DNA of 64,000 nt from NCBI GenBank assembly GCA_015680685.1, contig MNCI01000577.1:145686-209685 (forward strand). The letters run 5' to 3'. The notes below the pieces were generated by a model. It had not been told where the DNA came from. It ran no database searches and saw nothing but the letters and a program-made list of their open reading frames with translations. This DNA is from Gnetum montanum. Taxonomy: Eukaryota; Streptophyta; Gnetopsida; Gnetales; Gnetaceae. Within the stretch, counting starts at the first letter, position 1. Each line of letters begins with the position of its first letter. Below, piece by piece: positions 23,200 to 35,133 of the stretch. The position numbers were made by a program, and so were the translations under genes.

Positions 23200-25089
23200 T
23201 ATTGACTCACATTGTCAATGTAAGGTTGTCCACGATTTCAAACTTCTGGCCATCCTTAGCTCACGTTTTCAATCCTTGGCTGGGCATCTAGAACTTTCCA
23301 AGATTTTAACTTTACAATCTATAATTGGTGGCTATGTCTGCAGTATGCATGTAATGAGCATGATGAATGAATATCACGGCTAATATTGTCGGTTCTCTCT
23401 GTCTCTCCTACGTCAGTTGACTTGCATTGGAATTTGCTACAGCAAAGTTGCATGTCCCAGCCAAGTGCCCCGTAAACCAGATGGAAAAATGGTGAAAAGT
23501 TAAAAGAAATCCAATTAAAAAGATGGAATGAAAAACTAATTTGAGTTTAAAATTTAGAAAAGGAAAAGTTATATCCGCATCATCCGTTTTTATTTAAGTT
23601 AAAAATTAAATATATCATTTTAAATTTCAACCTTGGGCGTAAATTAGCAATTTAAAAACCATTGTAAAAATTATTAACACTTACATTACTAGAACATATT
23701 ATCATTAAAAACCTTGTGACAGGAACCGCTCCATGGTGCATGCAGGAAAAACACACGCTGTCTACATATAATCTATGCATCAAAAGAATTGGATTCATGG
23801 AAACGAGCAATTGAGAATTAGTGATTCTGAATGTGTTTGGGCATGTCTGCCTCAAGAAAAACTGGGGACGGGTTTGTAGCCGGGAACATGATAGAGAAAA
23901 TTTAAATATATTAGTTATTTTGAAAAATTAAATCTCATATATCATGACAAAACATTGTAGGATATAGAACAAGAACAGCTTAAATCCAAAATATTGTTAA
24001 TGCTTAAAAATTGCACAAAAGATTGCAATATCACCATTAAATTGAAGCAATAAGATTTGCAAAGGTATAGAGGACATAGAATCCATTTCCTTAAGAGCCA
24101 TAATTTGGCCAAATATATAATTTCTGCATCAACCAAAATGACAGCAATAAAATAAAACCCTTTTGTTGCTCAATCCAATCTTTCCAAGAATGAAATTAAG
24201 CCTCAAGCCTCAACCAAATTTATAACAAATCATGTCTACTAATACTTTTGTTCAACAACAACCTATGAGTAGTGCTATAGGGCCATGTTGAAGACGACTA
24301 CATTATAAGAAGACACAACTTAACTAAACACAACTTAACTAAACTAAGCACCAACCAGTAACTCACCTCCCCTATGAGTATCAAAAACCCTTGGGACACT
24401 GGGAAATGGGCACTAGTCATGATCAAGTAAAAACAGAGTGGCATGAGCTGGTGCACTTGGTTGGCTCATAAGCAAACAGATTTTAAAAAAAGTTGAATAG
24501 ACATCCATCCATCATCATGTTCATAACTCATGACCCATGACGATGAACCTGTTTTGCTTTTTCTGGTTTCAACAGAGATATGAGAAAAAGAGCAAAAACC
24601 AGCAATGACCAATAGACACGCGTGAATGTGAGTTATTGCGGAACCATTGACGCTCCCAAAGGCCAACCCATGCAAATGCAACGTTTTCCTTGGACGCCTG
24701 TTGGATAAATTTTGAGCATCTTACTACCTGATAGACAAACCGCTCCAACCAACTCCTAACCAACAGGTAATCGTGGCCGGAGGCTATTCTGCGTCAATTC
24801 TTTTAAAAAATAAATATTACTTTAAACACGCACATTCATAAATAGAAAAGCTAAATATTTTATTGTTTTTGGATAGTTAATGTAAATATACATTCCAGAT
24901 TTGAGAATCACGTTGTTACAGGGAATGAGTTTTTATTATTATTATTTCAGTAATTAGTTAAGATCAACCACATACTTTCTTTAGAAATTAAGAACACATA
25001 TAATCTATATATAATTTGAGATTTAACAAATACAGGAGTTCCTGATCGCAATGTACAAGTGTATAATAATAGGAAAATAATTTTATTTT
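23200..25089. other. Interval between the two metacaspase last-exon copies
   Basis: About 1.9 kb without recognisable coding sequence or transposon signature. The minus-strand open frames at 24466-24763 and 24947-25204 lack any family resemblance, and the latter runs across the exon on the opposite strand. If the two exon copies come from tandem genes, this interval should hold the lost 5' part of the second gene. I could not find catalytic-domain words in it. Confidence 0.4.
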
Positions 25090-25107
25090 TGGTATATAAT
25101 TTTAAAG

Positions 25108-25336
25108 GTGGCTGCGGCTGGGGGCATTGGCATCTTGCTATGTGGCTGTTACTAGGACGAGAAAGCAAATGAGTGCCTAGAAAAAGGCAAGGATTATGGA
25201 GCATTCACCTATGCTTTGAAGCAGGTGCTGCATGAGCACCCGGGACCAAGGTGGCCAAGGAGGGCTTTACTGTGACCACATCTATCGTGAAGTAGTTTGG
25301 CGTGGCTTATTTCAGACTCTCATCGTTGCTGTCTGA
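25108..25336 (+). pseudogene. Second metacaspase last exon (p10/C-terminus) relic
   Basis: Preceded by an intron end (AG at 25106-25107) whose upstream sequence resembles that before 22783 ('ata..atttaaaggtgg'). It encodes GIGILLCGCY, a stop where Gln is expected, then DEKANECLEKGK and DYGAFTYALKQVLHEHPG. After a deletion of about 35 codons come QGGLYCDHIYREV and a stop at 25334-25336. GLYC followed by an acidic residue is the type II metacaspase C-terminal signature. It is closer to the family consensus than the copy at 22783-22940, so it may be the original last exon or the tail of a second tandem gene. Confidence 0.8.
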
Positions 25337-25429
25337 GTGTCTTTTACCTTGTTTGCCCGGACTGAGTTTCAGTTTGGTGTCTTAGTGTTTTACCTTGTTT
25401 GCCAGGACTGAGTTTCAGTTTGTTGTCTA
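25337..25429. repeat. Tandem duplication (48 + 45 bp) in the former 3' UTR
   Basis: 'gtgtcttttaccttg...tttggtgtctta' (25337-25384) is followed by 'gtgttttaccttg...tgttgtcta' (25385-25429). An exact 18-bp tandem duplication ('ctcggttggtcatacctg') lies further on at 25596-25613 and 25614-25631. Confidence 0.9.
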
Positions 25430-25631
25430 GTGTTTTTATTTTGCTGGGCTATGAATAACATGTTGCAAAGTTAGGTTTGGCTTACCTTTCCGTGACTGTC
25501 TTATGATACGTTCTATATGAGTGTCTTGTTACTATATTGTGTGAAACCTGGTCTGTATCAATGTCATGTTGCAATGTTAAGTTTATTGTGTGAAACTCGG
25601 TTGGTCATACCTGCTCGGTTGGTCATACCTG

Positions 25632-27329
25632 GTATACTACTAAAGTATATCATACTTTGAGATGTATATCCTATGAATATCGTATTGCAAACTTAAGTTT
25701 GCTATGTGAGACCGGGTTGATTATACCTGCCATACCTTGTTTAAGATAATAATGAAGTTTGTATTGTATTAAGTATCTCTGCACTTAAGTAATATTTTTT
25801 TATATTTTTTTGGTTAAAAAAGCTTCAAATACTTTTTATTTAATAAGACTTGAAACATCTCACCGATATGATAGAGCCCAATTTAATACAAAAATATCCT
25901 AATTTAATAATGATTAAATTGGTGGGTACTTCATAACAAATATGGGCTTTGTAAGTTCATTTAAATTTTATTTAATAATGATTAAATTGAGTTAACTTCA
26001 TAAAAAATATGGGCTCTGTAAGTTCATTTAAATTTTAGTAAACTTTTTAGACTTATGTAAATTTTATTTCAAAAAAGGAAGGGATTTGTTGTAACTTTTT
26101 GGTATCACTCACCCAATATAGCCTAGTATAACTGTATCACTAAGTAATTGATGAATTGGTTAGCTTACTTTGAACAAGTATTAGCTATAAAAGTATACTT
26201 AATTTTCAATAATTTTCTTTCAACATGCATGTTTTAAGGCAGGAGACATTGTATGTTTAATACAATAATAATCCTATTGCTTGAGAGTTAGAAAATACAA
26301 AACACTAATAGTTTGATAGCTTTAACAATAATATAAAAGGTGAAGTAATACATTCTATAAAGGAATTAAAATGTAAGTTTGAAATTTTATATAGTTAGTA
26401 ATAAGCTAGTTTTGTAAACAATTCAATCATAATCAAATCAAGAAAAAGGGAAACCATAATTATTTAGACCATTTTCAGTAGATTTTAAATAGTTCCTTTC
26501 ACCCAAATAAAGCTAAAGTGTTACTAAAACTCTTAATGATTTTCCAAATTTCAAAAAAAAAAAAAAACATATACCATCTATCAAGACCTATTATCGATGC
26601 AACATTGTCTTTAACATTTTATTCTAAAACTCTTTATTCCTTAATTTTAGCACAGAGTAGTAAGAAAATAAGTATAGGGTCCTAAGTTGTGCATGAACTA
26701 GCACAAAAATATTAGGGAGTTTCCTTATTTTTCTTAAAAGGGTCAACTTTAGCTACACTTTTATGCTGTACAAAACATTTTAATACTTCCATTTGAATAC
26801 AATTTATGTAACATCAAATTCCATGTAAGATATCATCCAAAGGTATTTTCTTATACAAATTTATTTATATAATATTAAATTATAATTAAAAATAAACTCT
26901 AAACTCTAGTTTATTAATAAAAAGTGACAAAGGGTATGGACTAGGTAGGGTTAGGGTCCAAAATGTTTCATGACTAGAGTATTATATATTCACATAATCA
27001 TAGTAGAGAATAAAATATACATTGCCAAATACTTGTTAATGCATGATAATTGACAGAAAGAAAATCTTGAAGGGATAATTGGATTTCAACATTTAATCAT
27101 AATATATACAAAAAACCTATGACTAAGTTACAATAGTAGTAAAAATAAAGGATACAAAACTTTAACAACATACTCTAACAATCATATTATATTCACTTAT
27201 GTAATAATAGTAATGATAGTAATAAAATTAGAACTAATCAATTGAAATGTATTTGATGATATTAAATAATTAAATGCATGCATTAAATTAAATATATTGT
27301 TGTTCATTATTTTAGTGCTATTTGTTAAT
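25632..27329. other. AT-rich intergenic sequence
   Basis: No gene seen. A local duplication repeats 'tttaataatgattaaattg' at about 25903 and 25971 together with the following 'acttcataacaaatatgggct'. A 15-A run lies near 26556. Confidence 0.6.
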
Positions 27330-28215
27330 AGTAGTGTGTAATTTAAGTGAAAATCAACACACCAAAGAACTCTTGTATCAAATCCAACTTATCAAACTTG
27401 AGATACAAAAGAAAGAACATATTGAGGACTTCTTTGTGAGAATGTTTGAATGTATAAAGCACATTGATGAATTTAGATGTGGCTTCAGTTAACATCAAAA
27501 GATCCAAAATGTGGTTGCATCAATATACAATGATCAAAGATATTTTAGCACGATGATGAATTTCCGTCAAAGCAAAAACTTCAAGCAACTTATAGTTGAT
27601 TATTTGGTCTCATAAATAGGAACACTAGAAAGCCTAAAGATAGATAAAAATAATAAAGAATAGGCTTTTATTGCTAGTGGGGGAAGAAGAAAAATTAATA
27701 GAACAAATTGAAAAGATAAAATTTTTCAAAATAATCAAAACATGATAGAGACTTCCACTAAAAATATAAGATGCAAAGGAGCTACAAGAGCTACAAGAAG
27801 AATATAGAGAAACTAAAATCAAATAAATATACAAACGAATAACTCTTCCAATTGTTTTGTAGATTTTGTAAAAGGAAAGTAATACTATAAAGTTTTACCA
27901 CACAAAAAATTGGTTATGACATGCTTCAAGTCTAAGACAATAAACAAGATGGTCATCAACTTCAACTCAAGAAGATAATCAAGGTAGTTACAAAGCTTTT
28001 AAATTTAGTACAAAAATTAAACAAAAATAAAGGATAGTACACAATAGATGTTTAAACCATATGACTTCTCAAAAATCCTATCTTCTTAGCTACAAAACCA
28101 ACAAAATTAGAAACATCAAAATTAGTGATAATGACTTTTTTTAATATAGAAGGAGTAGGAGATTGCATTGTAAGAATTCCCAACAACAAAGTCATAGCTT
28201 GTAAACAATTATTGA
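27330..28215 (+). pseudogene. Second Ty1/copia gag-protease relic
   Basis: Aligns with 20150-20960 of the first copia relic: 'tggcttcag/atcaacatcaaaag' (27480 vs 20268), 'gatgatgaatttc' (27550 vs 20338), and the protease-side words 'catatgacttctcaaaaatcctatcttcttagc' near 28060 vs 20822. It is truncated at the 5' end (starts mid-gag) and stops at the same place, 'aacaaagtcatagct'. It has the same orientation as the first copy, so the metacaspase relic lies between two direct copies. Confidence 0.7.
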
Positions 28216-30959
28216 GAGGTTTGACCTTCTTGTAAAAATTGAAAGCCAGAAGCTTCCTGAAATGGAGATCTCTTCTCGAACTCTTGCTAACATCACTTCT
28301 TAAGCAAGTAAACTAATTTTGAGTGATTCAAAGATTTGCAAATGGATTAAGGAAGTAACAAGCTCCAAACTCTTCATATCATATGGTAAGTTTATTTCAA
28401 TGTTACATTGAAAGATTATATGTAGTTTTGCAAATGTCAAAAATAACTTGGTTGATTTTTATCTTTTCTAGAAATGAAAAAGAAAATTTAGACTTGTGTT
28501 AAGGATAAGAATTTTTGTTAGAGGATTTTATTGAGGACTTAGAGAGAAAGCTAAACTTGATTCTTTTGACTTGAGGTTGAATATTCTAATGTTCTTCCAC
28601 TTATTTTGCAAACATAATATAAGTAAGAATAATATTTAAGAATTAAATATTATTTTATCAATACTTACCTCATTATCTAAGGTAATAACAAGAGGTAAAT
28701 TAAAGATTTGCCAACCATCAATCACCAGTTCTGGCCAGGATCACGTAAAGAAAAACTCATATCTGGTTATCCAAGTGAGGATAGGGCAAATTCTTGTTTT
28801 CAACTTGTGTTACTAGATATTTTACTTATCTAATTAAAATAAAAATTAAATAGTGAATAAAATAGGAAGTTATGAATAAAAGGAAGGTTAAGATTCTCCT
28901 TAATCTTGATCAACCTCAAGGATTAATGTAATTAGTTATAGTCTCATAATAAGAGGTATATGGTTAGATGGCCTTGGTTGGGATGGTGGGGGTTGATCTT
29001 GCTTCTCAATTTCTTCCTTAGGAATTAACTTTAGAAGCTTAGTAACTTATAAGAATAAAGTATCATACCATATATAATCTAGGATCTTAACGAAGAATGA
29101 TGTTGATCCATCTTTATTGGTCATGAAAACATAATTAGTGAATTGTGATTCGTGATTAGTACTATTCATTAAAATCATCTATTCTTGAATTCTAGGATTT
29201 GACTTGTCTATTAAAAATTCAAAGTGAAATATGCATTGGTCAATGGAATTTCATGATGAATGAATGAGAACATATTTTTCAAATTGAGTTCCTTTTTCAC
29301 ATGATCTATTGCACATCCATATATTAAAAATTGGTAAATACTACTTTCAAATTTTGCATTGAAGTCTTTGTAGATGATAAATGACACTAGATTAAGATTG
29401 GTATGGATAAGAAAGAACTTATTCTTCAAGCTTTCCTCAATTTGGTTAATCATGTAGGTTAATTGACAAAGTCTAACATCTAGACATACTAATTTTGCAA
29501 TTAAATGTGTGTTGATCACACATACACATCTTTTTTATAACTATATTTTAAATACAATTCCAAGGCTATGGGCTTCTCTAAAATCATGGTTGTTCTTTCT
29601 TCCCCATGACTTCAAGTTTTTGAATCTTGAAAATCATATCTTCTAATCTCCATTCAAATCTTTATAACAATTTGAGCTTGGATTTTTTTATAAAAGATTG
29701 CATAACTTGTATGAATTGAAAGAAGAGCTACCCTAGACACGCTTTGCTTATAAATACCTTTGTATTAAAATTTTTTCAAATTGGGTTGGAATTTGTATGA
29801 GAATTCCCATGGAAAAACATCTTGTAGGTACAAGACATCAACATTCAAGTCTTGTAATTTTGGCAAGATGCATAGATATTTGTACTTGTGCCAATCCAAT
29901 GTCCAAGATGGACATAGTAGATGTTATCTTTCATTGGCTAAGAACATTCTAAGCACATCATATGTTGTGACTTTCATTCTTATTCTTGGATTCACTCTTG
30001 GGTCGATTCTCTTCACATGTATCATACATCTTGTGAAAATACATTTATTATTATACATGATATTTTGCTGCAATATTTGGTTCTAGCCTAAGTTGGTATA
30101 CATCTTCATGATCATTTTGGTTCATCAACTAATTCTCAACTAAATGATCAATTTGTTGGATCTATAATAACCAACTACATTACCTAAACTCTTAAATATG
30201 ACATCCAATTACTAGATGTCATGGAAAACATCAAATATACATTATATTAGACATTATGCCTAAGAAGACAATATACCAAACGTGAACTATATGTAATATT
30301 TGACATTATGCATGATGGAAATAACAGGAAAAATGCAAAAAGAGAAAGAAAAGAATGTTTTATTGATATGGAATGGAGTATCTAGATCATGCTTTGAGAC
30401 TATTTCCTTAGGATTTTATTCCTTTAACATCTATCTCTTAGAGGCAATTTAGCACTTCCACTACGGTTAGGCCTATCACTAGCCAAAAGGAATGGCTAGT
30501 CCTCTTCATGTCCCCCTTCACCTGGCTCCTGTGACTTGCCTATACTAGCTCCACCACTCCATGCTAGTACAACCTCTAACCGTGGGTATAAATGCCTTAG
30601 GTCAAATCCCCAGAGGTCACCTCAAAAGACATGTCCATCATTACAATGTGCCCTTTCAAGTCTCAATTACAACTACCATTTTGGGTCTTGTTGTAGTAAC
30701 AATAATACTTGTTATGAAGAGGCACCATATTTGTTATGTAGTAGCACCATTTGGGAATGGGAACATTACATTAATAATCTTTCTACCTTCCTTACACCAG
30801 TAACTTTGACAATGTAACTAATGACATACTAGGGATAAATGACATAAGACTATCTATTTATAAAGGTAGGCACCTAATCTTAAGGTTCAATATAACTAAA
30901 GAGGTTAGATTTTTTAGTTTCAAAAATTAAATTAGTAGGCATGATTAATTAATCTAAGT
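28216..30959. other. Intergenic sequence, one unrecognised open frame
   Basis: No assignable gene. A minus-strand open frame at 29211-29519 (102 codons) has ordinary composition and words such as CLDVRLCQLTYMINQIEESL, but I do not recognise it and it has no visible context. The segment 28660-28790 ('ggtaataacaagaggtaaatt...') is a diverged copy of 36505-36600, so at least part of this is dispersed repeat. Confidence 0.4.
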
Positions 30960-31560
30960 TATGATCTTTTAAGGCATGGTTTAAGATATCACCTAATTAT
31001 CATGTACTCAAATGATCAATCTAACCTCACCATTAAGTTTAGAAGATTAAAAAAATGTTTTAAATAACTATTCATATGTTAGATATGGACATCATATACT
31101 GAAGTTATGTGAAATTGAGTCTTCAAGGGTCTTAAGGCATAGTTTTGATCCAAGGAGAAAAAACTAATTTTCATAGCTTCATGGGATAAATCTAACTTTC
31201 CCATTACATTTGAAAGATGAAAATTCATTGTAAAAAAAGTCTTCATTTGCCAAATTATGACTTCCAAAGTCCAAAAGTTTGGGCATAAAATTCAAAACTT
31301 CAAAAATGTTAAAAATGACTATTCATATGTTAGATACAAACATCATATTCCCAAGTTATGCTAAATTGAGTCTTTGAGGATCTTGACATAGTTTTTAGGA
31401 AAGGAGTAAAAATTGATTTTTAGGGAACCATGGAGTCGATCTAACTTTGCCATTACATTTGAAAGATCAAAATCTATTGGAAACACATCTTTGTTCATTA
31501 GAAAAGGCTTTCAAAATTAAAAGTTATGGCTTCTAAAGTACAAATATTTCTTCACAAAAG
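30960..31560. repeat. Diverged tandem repeat, period about 250 bp
   Basis: The unit beginning 'ctattcatatgttagata' occurs at 31069 and 31319. Both are followed by matching blocks ('aaattgagtctt', 'catagtttt', 'atctaacttt...cattacatttgaaagat'). A partial third copy of the last block precedes them at about 31015-31050. Confidence 0.75.
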
Positions 31561-31929
31561 TTGGGACATTCCAAGAGCTTCTCAAGAGATAATCCATCCT
31601 AGGACTACTTTAGGATGAGCATGCTTAATTATGACATTTTTATCTAAATTATTCCCAACTTTTTAATTTAACTTATTTTTAAAATTTTTCAACTTATTTG
31701 TATTTAAATTTTTTTCTTCCTAAACACCATATTTAAATTTCATGATTTCAACATCTTTTTTTAAGTTTTCATCAATTGATGAAAAATTTGAAATTTCCTA
31801 TCAATTGACAAAAAAAAATTCATCTTTTAGATTAGCTAGAGGAGCTAGGATCTTGTGGTACTAATAGTCATTTAAGAAGGAAGGATCATATGATAGTGAT
31901 GTCGATGATCGCTGAAGAAGGTAATATCT

Positions 31930-32345
31930 TGTAGGGACACCTCTTCCGATTCCCTTATTCTACCCTATATTCTATGTATTTTTGAGTTGATTTTTTTTGG
32001 GGATTATTCTTAGATGTTTTGGCATGTTTCAAGGTTTTTTGGCTCATTTTGATGAGTTTAGGGGATTCCAGGGTCTATGGGGACTTTTTCAAAGGCATCC
32101 AGAAGCTTTCGGCATCAAAACAAGCATTATTATGTTTGGTACCTTCAAGATAAACGTCTCTCCAAAAATATAGACATCTTTCTAGAGAGTCTCCCTTAAA
32201 ATAAAGATGCCTCAAGTCCATAGAAAACATCTATGAAAAATAGTAGATGTCTCTCCCATGAGTAGGGCTTTCACAAGAGACATCTACATAGCTAAAGAAA
32301 ACCCAGATGCATGGGGAAACTTCTAAAAATGCCATTCCAATTTGG
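31930..32345 (+). mobile_element. 5' LTR remnant of element G
   Basis: Starts TGTAGGGACACCTC and follows the right LTR to about 'aaaaatgccattccaattt'. The last 550 bp or so of the LTR and the primer site are missing. The text then passes straight into the leader of the ORF. Confidence 0.65.
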
Positions 32346-32435
32346 AAAATATCTTGATGCTTTATTTGAATGAAACAAATATTGTTGTGGATATTTGTGT
32401 ATTTTCTTTTGGATATCATTCTTGTTGCTTTAGGT

Positions 32436-33720
32436 ATGGATCCAAAGAAGAAGAAATATCAAGAGCTTTGACAAGAGCTTCAAGAGTTTAAGGACTCATT
32501 TAAAGCTTTTGTTGCTGAAATGCAAGAAGTTCATCCCAAAGAAAAGGACCACAAGCACCATGATTTTGCAGAAACTTCAAAAAGGGATATGGAGAAATTC
32601 AATACTAACATGAGAAATATTTTGAGGAGAATTGATAGAATATCTTCTAGCCATCAAGAAGGAAAGGAATATGAAGGATCTAATGAAGTAGAGATTAATG
32701 TGAAAGGGAGTTCTCAAGTATCTCTTATTAAGCAAAGGAGTGCTCAATACTCAAGGGTTTCAAGGAAGGAAACCAAGAGATCTTCAAAGTACAAGATGGT
32801 GTATGCTGTTGATCAAGGAGAGTTTCTACCTTGTAAGTCATGGGAGGTGAAGGATCAAAGCCAAGAGAGTGGCAATGATCAAGAGACTCCTTCAAGGAGG
32901 AGCAAGGATAGCACTAGAAGGTATGATAGTCATTCTTTTTTCAGTTGTTATACACCTTGTGGTAAGGGAAAGGAGATTCTCTAAGTCAAGTTGATATTAT
33001 CTCATGGGAGAGAGATTAGTATTCTACCTAAGACATGTGGAAGAATAATTGATTTAATTATGTTTTTGATGAAACTAATGTTAAAACTATGGGGGAGAGT
33101 TTACCTTTTGAGTTGGTACTACCAAAGTGGGATGAAGAGCTTGTTGATGATTCCTTTGAAGAGGAGAAGCCATTGGAATTGGGAACTCTTATTTGAAATC
33201 TTGAACCTTCAAGCTTTGATGAGATTGGACAGCCACATATTGAAGATAAAGTTGAAAAAAAGATAGATGGGAGAAGCCATGAAGAGGTAAATAAGAGTAA
33301 GCTTGACCTTTTTGATGGTAGTAATGTCTCTCATGTTGAACCTAGTGTGATGGATGCTAGTTTTACACTTCATCTTAGTAGTGGTTTATTCAATGGTAAT
33401 GATGAGCATCATGATCATTGTGGTGATCGTGATGGGAACAAGAGTCATGTTATGACTTTTGATGTCATTGTTAGTGAGAGAAAGACTAATAATGATAAAT
33501 TATTTGATGATGATGGCTATTGGGATAGTCATTCTGAAAAGGTCAATTATTGATGTAGGTGAAGATATTGACAATGATATAATTTCCTAGAATTTGGAAA
33601 TGTTTGCTATTGATTATAGCAATGATAAATTTGTGAAGTGTGTTGATGGATTTGACTGTCTTGGCTGTAAAATGGAAGCACAACATGAAGGAAATCTACA
33701 TGGTGGTAATTAAAGGAAGC
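32436..33720 (+). pseudogene. Element G protein: gag start fused to unknown acidic/His-rich domain
   Basis: ATG at 32436 gives MDPKKKKYQEL, a stop, then a charged helix-like region. From 32690 it matches element I: GSNEVEIN, SSKYKMVYAVDQGEFLPCKS, TRRYDSHSF. After a frameshift come ETNVKTMGESLPFEL, KWDEELVDDSFEEEKPLELG, DGSNVSHVEPSVMDASF, an acidic His-rich stretch NDEHHDHCGDRDGNKSHV, and FDDDGYWDSHSEKV. Compared with element I, the capsid and the zinc knuckle are missing by deletion. I do not recognise the domain. Its preservation in two diverged copies implies it was coding in the source elements. Confidence 0.65.
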
Positions 33721-33750
33721 TAACTGGTAGTCTTTCAAATGGTGTAGGGG

Positions 33751-34771
33751 TGTTAGACCTTGATAGATCCCAATAGAATCCAATCCACAACTTCCAAGAA
33801 AATATAGCTTAGAAAAGAAGAAAAATATAATAAAATAGAGAAAATCTTCCTTATATTAAGAAAATTCTCAAAATATATAGAAATACACCAAAGATGATGA
33901 GCCAAGCATAACTCACAACTCTCACAAGGATCTTAGAGGCCACACTTGTCCCCTCTTAATCCTCAACTACTCACAATGGAGCCCAAGCTTAAGATAAGAC
34001 ACTCATAAGAGATTCTCCTAACCTGTCTCAAGTGTTCTCACTTGCCTTTCACTCAACTTCTTTGAACAAGCTCTCTTCCCTCAAGAGATATCTCTTTTGC
34101 CCTCTGTTTGGATGTTTTTCCTTCAACGTTTGCACTTTGGCCCTTGGCACTGTAGCACTTGGCACTATAGCACTTGGCATTGTGGCACTTACAATGCTAA
34201 ATTACATCTGTATTTATAAGCAACAAAAAGGTAAAAACCATAGAAACCTTTCCTAAACTCAAGTTAAGGTTCTTTAGATGTTTTCCAAGTCTTCTCACCT
34301 TGTCCTCGGCTATTTCCATCTTGCTTTGATTGTTGTCATCTTGATTTGAATATTTTTCAAATTGGAACAATGTCTTCAAAAGTTTTCTCATGCATTGGGG
34401 TCATCTTTGGCTTTGCTAGGATGTCTACCATGAAAGCCCTACTTTTGCAAGAGACATCTATTGTTCTTAGTAGACGTCTACTCCTCAAGGAAGACACATT
34501 TGGGAAGACATCTATGGAAAGACATCTATCTTTCTAAAGAGATGTCTCTTCTGAAGATGTCAAAAATAAAAGTGCTCCTTTTGATGTCAAAAGCCTCCAA
34601 ATGCCTTTCAATAAGTCCCCATAGACTCTGGAACCTCCTAAACTCATCAAAATAAGCCAAAAACACCTACAAACATGCCAAAACATCCAAGACCCATCCC
34701 CAACAAAATTAACACAAAAAGACACATAGTATGTAGGGTAGAAAAATAGGATTGGAAGAGGTACTCCTACA
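33751..34771 (-). mobile_element. Inverted LTR inserted in element G
   Basis: On the minus strand it starts TGTAGGAGTACCTCTTCC and matches the right LTR of G along its length, ending '...caaggtctaaca'. It splits the G reading frame: the flanking 'agtctttcaaa' and 'ccaaacacc' are joined in element I near 61000. I see no clean target duplication. The ends (GGTGTAGGGG / CTCCTACACC) are themselves inverted. Confidence 0.7.
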
Positions 34772-34779
34772 CCACCAAA

Positions 34780-35086
34780 CACCAAGATGAAAAAGGTGAA
34801 AAAGAGGAAAAAGAAGAGAAGAAAGGATGTTGAATTAAGAAAGCCTAATCCTTTTTATTTTTCTTATTCTTTATTTGTTACAGGTTTGATCATCATGGGG
34901 ATGCAAGGGAAGCCTTCCAAGGACATGATCAAATGAAGGAAGCATGGTGGGGCATGAGGACAAGCCCCCATGATCAAGGGAAGCTCAAAACCAAAACCTT
35001 CAATGATATTTATTATCATGTTTGTAATGAATTGAGTCATGATTATTGTGATGGCCTTAAGTCATGGGGGCATGGTGCTTTTTAGC
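34780..35086 (+). pseudogene. Conserved downstream coding segment of element G
   Basis: Reads, with one frame break, KRGKRRKKG, then DHHGDAREAFQGHDQMKEAW, TSPHDQGKLKTKTFND and GLKSWGHGAF followed by a stop. Element I has the same words at 60678-60960 (HHEDAREAFQG, MKKAWW, KTKTSND, GLKSWEHGSF). It is either the C-terminus of the protein above or a small separate ORF. Function unknown. Confidence 0.6.
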
Positions 35087-35133
35087 TTGTGAAAGGTCAT
35101 GAAGCATGAAATTTTTAACTGTGGAAGAGCTAG

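Noticed and set aside
29211-29519. 102-codon minus-strand open frame as a possible gene
   Set aside because: No recognisable motif, no start context or neighbouring exon, and adjacent sequence contains dispersed repeat. Kept only as a note.
30470-30620. Less AT-rich stretch that might be organelle DNA or an RNA gene
   Set aside because: No tRNA cloverleaf, rRNA or plastid gene words could be identified.
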